Assembly (NCBI GenBank): GCA_022360015.1
Contig: JAKSDQ010000248.1
Span: forward strand, 1-64,000
DNA length: 64,000 bases
From: Cytophagales bacterium
Lineage (GTDB): Bacteria; Bacteroidota; Bacteroidia; Cytophagales; Cyclobacteriaceae
Reading direction: 5' to 3'
In this document: in pieces, positions 9,514-17,821 of the stretch
Layout of the letters: every line of letters starts with the position of its first letter
Numbering within the stretch: the stretch's first letter is position 1
Program-made: the position numbers and the translations under genes
The notes under the pieces: generated by a model
The model's input: the letters and a program-made list of their open reading frames with translations, nothing else
Told to the model about the DNA's origin: nothing
Database searches by the model: none

Positions 9514-10182
9514 ATGAAACATATTTTGACCTTTATCGTAGGCATCACTTTTATTCTCAATGTGCATGCACAGGAATCCAGATGGGGGATAACTTCGAGC
9601 CTGGGCGTGAGTGAAGTGGCTATACCCATTGCAGATAACCAGGCCTATGAATTGAAACCTTCTTATGGCCTTGGCCTCGTATCAGAAATCCAGCTAATCA
9701 ATCACCTCAGCGCCCGCCTTGGGGTGAGATACACCAGAAAAGGCGGGCAAAAAAATATTCAGGTATGGGATGGATTCAGGGATGTAACGGTCAGTAAGCG
9801 GGCGTTTAGATTGTCATTGATTGAAATTCCTGTGGCGGTGAGCCTTGATTTTGGTAAGAAAAACGGATTTATTTTAACAGGGGGCATTTACTACGGTCTG
9901 GCATTTTCGGGTAAGGCCGTTCGGCAGGACAGGGGTGAGCCGGAAACCAGTGAGTCAATAGCGTTTACTGATACCTTCCATCCCGCTGAAGGGAGATTTC
10001 AGATGAAGGGCGCTGATTTTGGCTATATTGCTATGATAGGATATAAGCTGGACGACGTAATCATCGACCTGGGTTTAAATGCCAGCATTGCTACCGTCCG
10101 GCCCGACAATCATCCGGTCGATGAATATGAATGGAAGCATGTGGTTGTAAAAGTGAATGTGAGTTATTTTTTTAATGAATGA
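9514..10182 (+). CDS. PorT-family outer-membrane beta-barrel protein
   Basis: A 222-residue protein with a signal peptide (MKHILTFIVGITFILNVHAQ), then strands such as LGLVSEIQLINHLSARLGV, RYTRKGGQKN and FILTGGIYYGLAFSG. It ends VKVNVSYFFNE. This arrangement, with the YTRKGG turn, is characteristic of the PorT-like outer-membrane barrels common in Bacteroidota. It is probably an 8-strand barrel of unknown ligand. The next gene overlaps its stop by 8 bases in another frame. Confidence 0.8.
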   Translation: MKHILTFIVGITFILNVHAQESRWGITSSLGVSEVAIPIADNQAYELKPSYGLGLVSEIQLINHLSARLGVRYTRKGGQKNIQVWDGFRDVTVSKRAFRLSLIEIPVAVSLDFGKKNGFILTGGIYYGLAFSGKAVRQDRGEPETSESIAFTDTFHPAEGRFQMKGADFGYIAMIGYKLDDVIIDLGLNASIATVRPDNHPVDEYEWKHVVVKVNVSYFFNE

Positions 10183-10630
10183 TTCGCCTGTATATATTAA
10201 AAGCTTTAAAACACATATCCTTTTCCTTACCCTTTTCTTAAATCCTTTTCAACTGACTCAAATCCATATTGATGAATCAATTGGTCTGTCATTTGATCAA
10301 GCGATGGTTCAAAAAGACTTCCAAGGTCAAACTTTTCTGGTTATTGGAAAAGACTATGAGGATGTTGCAGGAATCAAAAAGCAGGATGGTAGTGTCTATA
10401 CAATTTCAGATGAGGGATTTATTTTTATGAATTCATCGGTACAAATGCTTGAAGCATTTATCCATATTTTTAATAGTGAAATTGATTTCGACGAGGACTA
10501 TGACGAAGTGCTGAGAAAAAAGCAGCTAAAAAAGGTCGCACAGGCGATGAAGAAAACAGATCGGCCAGCATTAAAAGAGAGCCATGGGTGGCCCTTTATT
10601 TTGGAGCAGGCCATGGGTGGCTTGTTGTAG
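10175..10630 (+). CDS. SUKH-like (immunity-type) small protein
   Basis: A 151-residue protein. Its middle reads FLVIGKDYEDVAGIKKQDG, VYTISDEGFIFMNSSVQML and EAFIHIF. This resembles SUKH/SMI1-KNR4-type immunity proteins, which show a hydrophobic-IG start, a short hairpin and a FxNSS turn before the terminal helices. The C-terminus is short (ILEQAMGGLL) and the first 30 residues are not typical, so the true start may be internal or the gene may be truncated. No cognate toxin is adjacent; the only toxin-like gene is the RHS fragment about 9 kb away. The similarity is by eye only. Confidence 0.45.
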   Translation: MNDSPVYIKSFKTHILFLTLFLNPFQLTQIHIDESIGLSFDQAMVQKDFQGQTFLVIGKDYEDVAGIKKQDGSVYTISDEGFIFMNSSVQMLEAFIHIFNSEIDFDEDYDEVLRKKQLKKVAQAMKKTDRPALKESHGWPFILEQAMGGLL

Positions 10631-10690
10631 CAGTCATGTTAAACAAAAGATAAGATAAGTAATTATTCACAACTGACCTTCGATAACAAA

Positions 10691-11623
10691 ATGAAATTTG
10701 AATCGGATAACAGGGTCTCTTTTTAAATACAACCCGAAGGTCAACGAGCTTTGCTTAGTCGCTGATTTTAAGTTTTATTTTAACGCTGACAAACAGGCAT
10801 TTGAACTTGACCAGAACCCTTATGGGGAGCCTGATTTAACCACCATCTCAAATGTCACAAGTGAGGAGAACGGTTCTGCCTTGAAGTTTGATGCTGTGTA
10901 TCGTGGAAAGGAAATGGCACGTATTTCGGTCGGCGATCAAAAACTTTTCCTTTGAAACATCTGATCAATTGCCTATTATTAAGCAGGCATTGGGTATGTT
11001 ATTCTGCAAAAACTTTGTGATCGATTGGTTAGATGCACTTTCAAATACAAGAAGAATTCATAAAAAACAGCCTCGGCACCAAGATATGGGAAGTAATCAG
11101 AGGCTCTCTCACGATTTTTTACCTTCCAATCGCGTTTAGCAAGTACCTGATCAACCGATTACGTGGCATTAAAGAACCCGAACCAAGAGCGCAAAACGTC
11201 TGGCTGGAACACGGTCAATTCGATGGCTTTAAACTGTGGTCCCTCGCCTTAAATAACGAACAATCAACAACGATAGTAGAATCGGATACGCTTGACTTTC
11301 CGGATTGGAAAGACTGGGAGGACCCTTTCAGACACTTGTTGAAATTCAGGACAGAACCGCCATTACCTGAACTTGAGCATACTTTTTTTGACGAAGTGGA
11401 CCTCCAAACCGAATCTGGCGTTTATTTGGTAAGAATCAATAAGAAAGGAAAAGGAATGACCCTTTGTCTGCTATCTGCCCAAGAGAAAAGACTCATTGAC
11501 ATCGCCAGGATTAAACCACTAAGCTGGTGGCTGGAGAAAACCGAAAGTGGCGACCTTCAACTTACCGGGTATGCTGATAAGGGAAAACATGTGGTGAAGG
11601 TTAAAACTGACGATAATACATAA
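10691..11623 (+). pseudogene. Unknown protein broken by three one-base frameshifts
   Basis: Three frames tile one coherent protein of about 310 residues: MKFESDNRVSF, KYNPKVNELCLVADFKFYF and so on to RISVGDQ; then FSFETSDQLPIIKQALGML to DWLDALS; then IQEEFIKNSLGTKIWEVIR to the stop at 11623. Each junction is repaired by removing one base from a short homopolymer: T5 at 10720-10724, A5 at 10939-10943, and T3/A3 at 11039-11045. The C-terminal half is beta-rich and tryptophan-rich (DFPDWKDWEDPFRHLLKF, PLSWWLEK). I recognise no family. It follows the SUKH-like gene on the same strand and could belong to the same immunity-type island. It is either a decayed gene or one hit repeatedly by indel errors. 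Confidence 0.55.
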
Positions 11624-11644
11624 AAACCAGGGTTAGCCTGCAAT

Positions 11645-11745
11645 AGACTACCCATCGCGCTTGTTGTAAGACATTTTCGACAAAGTGCTTCGTGCCTTTG
11701 GGGTGCCCTTTTTAACCACCAAGACACAAAGGTTTTCGCCTGCAA
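11645..11745 (-). repeat. Dispersed intergenic repeat, copy A
   Basis: Its reverse complement reads gcgaaaacctttgtgtcttg, gtggttaaaaagggcacccc, aaaggcacgaagcactttgt. It aligns with copies at 18905-19050, 36866-36915 (minus) and 41320-41550. Translated, all copies give a CVLV(P)LW-like string, but no gene is conserved. This kind of cacaaag-rich interspersed repeat is common in Bacteroidota genomes. Confidence 0.7.
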
Positions 11746-11755
11746 AATAAAAGCC

Positions 11756-11788
11756 AGTCATAGCATGGCTCGGAGCCATACTATGACT
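11756..11788. repeat. Hairpin module of the repeat, copy A
   Basis: AGTCATAGCATGGCT (11756-11770), loop CGG, AGCCATACTATGACT (11774-11788): a 15-bp stem with one mismatch. A close relative is at 36798-36824. Downstream to 11900 there are further imperfect palindromes built on gcttgcg/cgcaagc. Confidence 0.7.
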
Positions 11789-11935
11789 ATCACGTAATTG
11801 TAACGAACAGCAAGATAACGCAAGCATCCCGCTTGTGTTTTCCAACGTCGTCAAAAGACTCAAGCGAGACGCTTGCGGCCATGCTTTGGAAAACGCTTGC
11901 GTCGGGGATGTTGATGTTGTTAAGGTGTACTTTTA

Positions 11936-13222
11936 CTATTCCTCGGTGAAGCCGTTTTTGAACATGCTGACTATTTCATTGTCGAGTTCGATGGTGTGTA
12001 CGTGGGTCAGGTCACTGATGTCAAGGACTTTTATTTGGCGGCGGTTGGGCGCCAGGATGTAGAGAAAACTGTCGGAGCAGATCAACACAGGACTGGGCTC
12101 ATTCATTTGTCTCAGTACCTCGATTTCAGATGAGGAAGTTCTTCCGGTTGCCGCGAGGGCCGGAATGTCGGCCATCTCAACCACTCTTTCAGCCACCTCT
12201 GTGCCGTCATTGGCGTTATAGACCCTTACATGACCATCAGTGGTGTGTAAAACATAATACTGTCCGTCAAAACTCATCATGTCACCGGCCACGTCATCAC
12301 CCGCGTACAGGCTGGTCATAGTTTGAGCCTCCGGGTCGATGACAAAGACACCGAAATTACGGGAGCGGCCAAAAAACAGGTCGCTGTTATCGTGGGACTT
12401 CACCGTCCCAATCCATTGACCGGTCTCAGAATTGAGGCCTCCTATATTTTCAATCAGGCTTATATTATCCTGGTTGTCCACGAGAATAACACCATCTGTG
12501 GAGCCAAAAACGCCATACTCACCGTTTGTGGCGTTGCCGTGAATGTTGGTCACTTCCACACCACCGTTATCATCGATGACAGTACCATCGGCATTCACAA
12601 ATTTTACCACCTGGGGTAGGCCTATGCCCTCTGGCAGAGCAGGTGCTGTTCTAAAGGTGACAGCAAATTTGCCATTATCCAGCCTGAAGGCGGCCCCGTG
12701 GTGCTTGACAGCGTTTTGGAGGGACATTACAGTGGGGGTATAGGCAGGAAGCTCAAGCTGCGATTCTCTAACGTATGTGATTGAGCCATCGCCATCGTTG
12801 AAAATTACCATATGACCGAGCGAGGTAGAAAAATGAGTGGGTAAGGGGGTGTCAACACTGGTTGGCAGCCACGATGGCTGATTTTGATGACCGTGATCGA
12901 TGTGGTTGATCACGCCCGAATCAAAGAATCGCACCTTGTTGCCAGCCCGGTCGATCTTGACAAGGTATCTGCCCGAACTACTAGTGTAATGCCGGGCGTT
13001 TTCGGTCATGTCACCACTTATGGTATGGATGATTTCTCCTGTATTGGTCTGTAATAAATCTATGGCATTTTCACGCATCAGGGAAATGCGTACCCATTCG
13101 CTTTCCATCTCTTCAAATGTTACAGCAGGTGTTACGTCATTGGCGTCGTCATCATCATCACAGGCAACGAGCAAGGTCAGCAATAATAAAACAGACCAGG
13201 GTTGTAATATCAGCTTTTTCAT
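11936..13222 (-). CDS. Beta-propeller lipoprotein, AztD-like candidate metal-binding protein
   Basis: A 428-residue lipoprotein: signal peptide with lipobox (LLLLTLLVAC) and an acidic linker DDDDD. The body is a run of blade-like repeats (GDGSITYVRE, DGTVIDDNGG, STDGVILVDNQDN, DGHVRVYNANDG), as in YncE/WD-type propellers. Histidine clusters INHIDHGHQNQP, HHGAAF and NIHGNATNGE suggest metal binding and recall the AztD zinc chaperone propellers. It is the last gene of a minus-strand cluster (TonB receptor, DUF4625 lipoprotein, this), 146 bases after the DUF4625 gene. Together they look like an uptake locus for zinc or a related metal. The propeller is seen; the AztD relation and zinc are inference. 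Confidence 0.7.
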   Translation of the reverse strand: MKKLILQPWSVLLLLTLLVACDDDDDANDVTPAVTFEEMESEWVRISLMRENAIDLLQTNTGEIIHTISGDMTENARHYTSSSGRYLVKIDRAGNKVRFFDSGVINHIDHGHQNQPSWLPTSVDTPLPTHFSTSLGHMVIFNDGDGSITYVRESQLELPAYTPTVMSLQNAVKHHGAAFRLDNGKFAVTFRTAPALPEGIGLPQVVKFVNADGTVIDDNGGVEVTNIHGNATNGEYGVFGSTDGVILVDNQDNISLIENIGGLNSETGQWIGTVKSHDNSDLFFGRSRNFGVFVIDPEAQTMTSLYAGDDVAGDMMSFDGQYYVLHTTDGHVRVYNANDGTEVAERVVEMADIPALAATGRTSSSEIEVLRQMNEPSPVLICSDSFLYILAPNRRQIKVLDISDLTHVHTIELDNEIVSMFKNGFTEE

Positions 13223-13368
13223 AGTATTTATTGTTTGTTTCCGTTATGTATATATAATTTAGCGTTGTTATTGAACCATTCGTCGTTTTGCCTGGCAACC
13301 CGCTACTGGTTTACCAGCGCATTTCTTTCATTTCAGGTTCAACGATCTGTTAACTGTCGATTGATTGT

Positions 13369-14268
13369 TTATTCAAAAAATTTTACTGAGATATTGCCAT
13401 TGGCATCTTCAGCCCAAACGGTCAGCAGCTCATTATCCTGCATGTCGAAAACAGCCTGCTCATTAGATAACAGGTCAGACAAATCGATCATCTGATGATC
13501 AGGCAAGTCCGCGCCCGTGTTGGGCCTGAACTGATGGGGCCAGTTTGATGAACCCCAAATCCATTCCTCACTGATTTCGCCTTCCTGCATGGGATTTTCC
13601 TCGTTTCGCCCCGATATGTAGATCCAAAGAAAGACAATATCGGATGACGATGCGTTAGCCGAATTGCTGCTGACGCTGCCGGTAACCGTTCTGTTTGCGG
13701 CATCTATAGCAACCGGACTGATTTGCGGCGCGTAGTCCCTTTGGATGTACAAGGTGCCATGATGCGTGGTATTATCTGCATAAGAGGTCTCATTGCCGGC
13801 TACATCAGTGGCTTTAATCGAAAAATGATATGGACCGGCCAGCACCAGCGCCCCATCGGGAATAAAGCTGTTTCTTCCGTCCAGGTATATCGTAGGATCT
13901 TCCCCGGCGTCGCTTTGAAACACAAAAGGATCATCCAGCGCTTCGCGGGTAATTACATGGTTGTAACGAAACAATACGAATTCGCCGGTGTTGGTGATCC
14001 TGCCGTGGGTATGACCGTCAAAACCACTATGCGACTCAATGACAATTTCTGAGATACCTGACGCATCACTTACCTCAAATGCCAGGGGTATGCTCATTGC
14101 TTCGCCGGCTACGACCGAGAAGTGTTCGGGCATAATGTTTGATGAATTCGCGAAAGGTCCTATTTCCGGGCTAAGCAAGTCCTGATCATCTCCGTCGTCT
14201 GAATCCAAACAAGCACTGAGGAATAATAGTTGTGAAACAATGGTTATCAAAAAAAGGCCTTTTTTCAT
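13369..14268 (-). CDS. DUF4625 domain lipoprotein, histidine-rich
   Basis: The start is set at Met 14268 (MKKGLFLITIVSQLLFLSAC), which gives a lipoprotein signal; the upstream in-frame codons contain the operator-like palindromes and are not protein-like. The protein is about 299 residues. After the lipobox and acidic linker come Ig-like strands with a His-rich turn HSGFDGHTHG and a second module with ETSYADNTTHHGTL. The organisation matches DUF4625 proteins, which occur beside TonB receptors in Bacteroidota. It lies directly downstream of the TonB receptor and probably passes or captures metal at the outer membrane. Two TGCAAC-type palindromes just upstream suggest joint regulation with the receptor. 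Confidence 0.75.
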   Translation of the reverse strand: MKKGLFLITIVSQLLFLSACLDSDDGDDQDLLSPEIGPFANSSNIMPEHFSVVAGEAMSIPLAFEVSDASGISEIVIESHSGFDGHTHGRITNTGEFVLFRYNHVITREALDDPFVFQSDAGEDPTIYLDGRNSFIPDGALVLAGPYHFSIKATDVAGNETSYADNTTHHGTLYIQRDYAPQISPVAIDAANRTVTGSVSSNSANASSSDIVFLWIYISGRNEENPMQEGEISEEWIWGSSNWPHQFRPNTGADLPDHQMIDLSDLLSNEQAVFDMQDNELLTVWAEDANGNISVKFFE

Positions 14269-14285
14269 GGTTTTTACATTATTTA

Positions 14286-14300
14286 TGCAACTTTGCTGCA
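14286..14300. promoter_or_regulatory. TGCAAC-type operator, imperfect copy
   Basis: TGCAAC-TTT-GCTGCA, one mismatch from a perfect inverted repeat, about 18 bases upstream of the DUF4625 start codon. It has the same arms and spacing as 14322-14340 and 16725-16739. Confidence 0.55.
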
Positions 14301-14321
14301 AATAAAAAAATTGGCAGCAAA

Positions 14322-14340
14322 AATGCAACAACGTTGCATT
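14322..14340. promoter_or_regulatory. TGCAAC-type operator, perfect copy
   Basis: AATGCAAC-AAC-GTTGCATT, a perfect 8-3-8 inverted repeat overlapping the stop codon of the TonB receptor and upstream of the DUF4625 gene. The core reads as a dyad with the geometry of Fur-superfamily operators. A second promoter inside the cluster is likely here. Confidence 0.65.
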
Positions 14341-16732
14341 AATTATTCTTAAAATTGACAGGAATTTTAAGAGACACAATCAAATTACGCCCCTGTTCAG
14401 GCAAGTTGATCAACCTGTACCGGCTGATATGATTGAAATAGGCTGTATTGAATACATTGTTGATATTCACCCTGAAGTGTAGCGCTTGTCTCAAGGCATC
14501 TACCCTGAAACCCATGCCTGCATTGACAATAAAGCTCGATGGCGTGGTTCTTTCATTTCTATCTACGCGGTCTTGCTCAAATATTTGTTCGGCACTTGCA
14601 AAAACATAAGCATCGCTTAACAGTGAATTCGCCCAGGTAAAACCACTGTATTCCACACTGCCCAATACCGATGCGGCCGGCGTAAGTGGCAGGGGCAGGT
14701 CGGTATCGAGGTTTAAGTTTTGCACCAATTCGGCTACCAGGGCTACTTTCAATGGAAAAGGCAACTGGTAATTGGCCATCAGCTCCAGGCCATTGAATAA
14801 AGCATCGTTCTGTTGATACTGCCACATCGTACCTCCTGAAGACAGGTAAGAAAAACGCCCGGTAGGCGCCAGGTAAATGTATTGGTCATAGTAGGCATAA
14901 AAAGCAGCAAGCTCTAAAAGTGTGTTTTCCGATTGATGCCTAAAGGTGAGGTCTGCCTGATAGCCTCTTTCAATCTGCAGATCACGGTCGCCGATTTCAT
15001 GTCTGAAATTGCCGTGATGCACTCCGTTGCTGGACAATTCTATGGCTGAGGGAAAACGAAAACTATTCCCTACATTCAGTTTAATGTCGTTTTTAGCATT
15101 TAAGTGATGCGTGATGCCTGCCCCTCCGCTAAAATTTTCGAACTTTCTGTCAAATGCGGGCGTCCGCTCTTCAAACTCGCCGGTGGGTTGTAAGGTGCCC
15201 GGATCATAGAGGGGCTGTGAATATTGCCGGATATCGTGGCGGCCATGGTCATACCGTATCCCCGCATTGGTTGTCCATTTATTGTTAATGTCCCACACAT
15301 GATAATTAAAAAAACCCCATTGTGTCGTATTAAAATCAGGCAGCAAAAACTCAAAGCCATCCCTTTGGTTATCCATGTATTGAAACTGTGCTCCGAACAA
15401 TATTTGGTAATCACGAGCCAGGTTTAGCTGGTAGCGCGCATTGGCAGTATATGTATAGAGCTCAAGGCCCAGTGCCAAATCGCTGTTGACGGCAGCAGCT
15501 TCGATGCCATGCGCGCCGGGAAAAGACAATTCCTGCCGCTTATTTCGCTGAATGCCCAGATCCAGTTCGAGTTGATGATTGCCCAGGACAAAGGTGTTGT
15601 TGTTAACCAGCATCAGGTGTTGGTTTTCCTGCCTGGGAAAATCTATGTCTCTGTGCCTGTTTTCGTGCCGGAGGTTATAGATGCGCGGCAGGCCAATGGC
15701 TCCGGCAAAAATTCCCGCATCCTGGTTGAAGGCCGAAAAACGCCATGTCGAAGTGACCTTATTTCCATGGTAACCAGCCATCAGGCTGTAATGCAGTTCC
15801 CGGCCTGCGGTGTTTTTCAACCTGTTTTCATAAATAGGCAGGTTAAAGCCCGCATAGGTAAACTCATCGGCAGGCACGGTGTAATCCCCATAATCCTGAT
15901 GGGTAACCCGGGCACTGTAGACCCAATGGTCTTTTCTGCCTTGCCAGCGCAATGAATTGGAAAAGGCGCGGTTGTTGGACTGATAAGAAGAAACCCAATC
16001 GAGCCTGCTGCCATTGGCTTCCGGAAACTCATCAGCCTGTATATTGATCACTCCCCCCAATCCGTCAGAGCCGTATAGCAAGGAAGCAGGCCCTTTGATA
16101 ATTTCCACCGACTCCACATCAAAAGGGTCGATTTCCAGGCCATGGTCGGCCCCCCACTGCTGCCCCTCCTGTTTGATACCACGATTATTCACCAGTATCC
16201 TGTTAAAACTCATCCCCCTGATCACCGGTTTGGCAATTCCCACTCCCAAATTCATGGCATTGACTCCCGGCAAAGATGCCAAAGCACCGGAAAAAGTGCC
16301 GGTGTTGTTTTTTTCAATAAAGTCTTTGTCTATTATCAGTACCGGCTGGCTTTGGTGTAATAGTTTTGTCAGCAGGTTGCGCCGGTAGATGCCCACTTCC
16401 TTCAAAACATGCACGGCCTCTGTCAGGGTAATCCGGATGTTTGACAGATCCGGAAAATCCGCTACAGGAAGGCGAACCGGGTCATAGGCCAGATGCGAAA
16501 TTTCCAGGAAAGCCATTTCCACATTCATATCACAGGCGATCGAAAAAGTCCCGTTTTCATCCGATATCGTCTGCTTTTCTCTTGGAAAAACTTTGATCAA
16601 GGCAGCTTCCACAGGCTTTTTTTCACTATTTAACAGAACGCCTCTGAGGAGTACCTGTCCTTCCTGGGCAAAAAGCCCATGGGGTAACCACAGACTAATA
16701 CAAAGCAGTAAAAAATATCTGGTATGCAACAT
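14339..16732 (-). CDS. TonB-dependent receptor, probable metal (zinc?) uptake
   Basis: An outer-membrane receptor of 797 residues from Met 16732 (MLHTRYFLLLCISLWLPHG, signal peptide ending LFAQ); an in-frame Met at 16750 is also possible. Domains: carboxypeptidase-regulatory-like (about 25-110; LLRGVLLNSEKKPVEAALI), plug (about 120-230; GTFSGALASLPGVNAMN, KPVIRGMSFNRILVNN, WGADHGLEIDPFDVESVEII, KGPASLLYGSDGLGGVIN), then a barrel ending NLIVSLKIPVNFKNN. The GADHGLEID plug signature is shared with receptors of the ZnuD/zinc type. It leads a cluster with two His-rich lipoproteins. A perfect TGCAAC-N3-GTTGCA palindrome overlaps its promoter and start codon. Confidence 0.88.
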   Translation of the reverse strand: MLHTRYFLLLCISLWLPHGLFAQEGQVLLRGVLLNSEKKPVEAALIKVFPREKQTISDENGTFSIACDMNVEMAFLEISHLAYDPVRLPVADFPDLSNIRITLTEAVHVLKEVGIYRRNLLTKLLHQSQPVLIIDKDFIEKNNTGTFSGALASLPGVNAMNLGVGIAKPVIRGMSFNRILVNNRGIKQEGQQWGADHGLEIDPFDVESVEIIKGPASLLYGSDGLGGVINIQADEFPEANGSRLDWVSSYQSNNRAFSNSLRWQGRKDHWVYSARVTHQDYGDYTVPADEFTYAGFNLPIYENRLKNTAGRELHYSLMAGYHGNKVTSTWRFSAFNQDAGIFAGAIGLPRIYNLRHENRHRDIDFPRQENQHLMLVNNNTFVLGNHQLELDLGIQRNKRQELSFPGAHGIEAAAVNSDLALGLELYTYTANARYQLNLARDYQILFGAQFQYMDNQRDGFEFLLPDFNTTQWGFFNYHVWDINNKWTTNAGIRYDHGRHDIRQYSQPLYDPGTLQPTGEFEERTPAFDRKFENFSGGAGITHHLNAKNDIKLNVGNSFRFPSAIELSSNGVHHGNFRHEIGDRDLQIERGYQADLTFRHQSENTLLELAAFYAYYDQYIYLAPTGRFSYLSSGGTMWQYQQNDALFNGLELMANYQLPFPLKVALVAELVQNLNLDTDLPLPLTPAASVLGSVEYSGFTWANSLLSDAYVFASAEQIFEQDRVDRNERTTPSSFIVNAGMGFRVDALRQALHFRVNINNVFNTAYFNHISRYRLINLPEQGRNLIVSLKIPVNFKNN

Positions 16733-16739
16733 TGTTGCA
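16725..16739. promoter_or_regulatory. TGCAAC-type operator at the receptor start
   Basis: TGCAACATTGTTGCA, a perfect 7-1-7 (or 6-3-6) dyad. On the minus strand it begins inside the -7 element and spans the predicted transcription start and the ATG at 16732. The same consensus occurs twice more in this cluster. Confidence 0.65.
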
Positions 16740-16767
16740 AAAATAGACATTTATTACTATTTAACAA
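16738..16767 (-). promoter_or_regulatory. Bacteroidota-type promoter of the TonB receptor
   Basis: On the minus strand: TTG (16767-16765), 19 bases, TATTTTTG (16745-16738). The predicted start of transcription, 4-7 bases on, falls at or next to the ATG at 16732, so the message could be leaderless. Confidence 0.5.
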
Positions 16768-17076
16768 TGCGTTGACTCAAGCCGGATACAATATTTTAAA
16801 TTATTAAATACACGGCCATACCCCAATATTCAGAGCAATATGGAAATGAAGGTCGCTATATCTCGAAAAGCACTTACATCATCGCAACTTACCTGGTCAC
16901 AAATCAGTGGATGCTAACCCTTCACACCGTAAATACCTGGCTTCAATTTAATGCAGACAGAACCATCTTAAATGTTTAACTTTGCGCCACCCGGGATATG
17001 GAAATTAAAAATAGTTTCGATCAAATCGATGCCAATAGTGAGATAAAAGACAAATAATTTTCAGCGCAACCCTTTC
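16751..17076. other. Intergenic region
   Basis: About 325 bases between divergent genes. It contains the receptor promoter at its left end. Elsewhere I see nothing coding or structured. Confidence 0.5.
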
Positions 17077-17283
17077 ATGATGAACAAAATGCATTCGGAA
17101 TTGGAAAAGACGAACCAGTTAATCATTGACCTGAAAAACTGGCATTCATTTGGCGAACCGGAAATAGCCGGTAAACTTAAAGCATTTGAAAAAATACCCA
17201 GGCCTGAATGGTCCAAGTACAGGGCAGCCCAACTATCTGAGCCGGAAATAGGTCGATCTTTGGTATATAATAACACAAATTGA
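17077..17283 (+). CDS. Small hypothetical protein
   Basis: A 68-residue charged protein beginning MMNKMHSELEKTNQLIIDL with a helical N-terminal half; the middle reads FGEPEIAGKLKAFEKIPRPEW. No signal peptide and no recognised family. It lies 19 bases upstream of another small gene on the same strand, so the two are probably co-transcribed. It could be a truncated copy of something longer. Confidence 0.45.
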   Translation: MMNKMHSELEKTNQLIIDLKNWHSFGEPEIAGKLKAFEKIPRPEWSKYRAAQLSEPEIGRSLVYNNTN

Positions 17284-17302
17284 ACCCCTAAACCAATCGC
17301 TC

Positions 17303-17722
17303 ATGGAAATTATATTAACCGCGCAAACCGGTGGTCCTGAATCTGGCAGGTTATTCAGAAATGAAATCGTCAAACTCAGAAAGTCCTTAAAGTTGCTGGG
17401 GGACAAGCAATATGCCGAATCTCTGGAAAAAGCTAAAATCTTCTTACGAATCAGCGGGTCGATAGATAATTTTCACAAACCTACCGGAATTCACTACTGG
17501 CGATACAGCAAGCCAGGTAAAACCTATTCAGCCGATATCATCATCGCCAGGGACACCTGGCAAAATGGAGAAGGCATCAAGGAAATTTTGTCAAAACTGA
17601 CCAAAGAATATTTCAGGTTTATGATTGAATATTTAACAAAGAAAAGAATTAATGATATCGATTCAGACCAGCTTCTGCAAGATATTGATGGTGTTGTCAT
17701 GGATAATTTTTCCCGTCACTAG
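17303..17722 (+). CDS. Hypothetical cytoplasmic protein, immunity-like
   Basis: A 139-residue protein. The pattern is a short strand (EIILTAQTGGPES), helices, FLRISGSIDNFHKPTGIHYW, then SADIIIARDTWQNGEG and C-terminal helices (ILSKLTKEYFRFMIEYLTKK). An LRISGxIxxF strand followed by a DIxIxxxxW strand and a terminal helical hairpin recalls several small immunity families of polymorphic toxin systems, for example the Imm12 type. This is only a resemblance by eye. It is probably in an operon with the preceding 68-residue gene. No toxin is adjacent. Confidence 0.55.
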   Translation: MEIILTAQTGGPESGRLFRNEIVKLRKSLKLLGDKQYAESLEKAKIFLRISGSIDNFHKPTGIHYWRYSKPGKTYSADIIIARDTWQNGEGIKEILSKLTKEYFRFMIEYLTKKRINDIDSDQLLQDIDGVVMDNFSRH

Positions 17723-17821
17723 CAAAAGTAATAAAGCGTAAACAAAGCCATGGAATTAAAAATCCGGGAAAATCGACAAGGGTAAATCCGCGAGCGTGTG
17801 GAACATTGATAAAAAATACTA

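Noticed and set aside
11648-11863. Small genes inside the repeat copies
   Set aside because: The shared peptide strings (CVLVPLW-like) come from the repeat itself in different contexts. They have no constant start, stop or neighbour.
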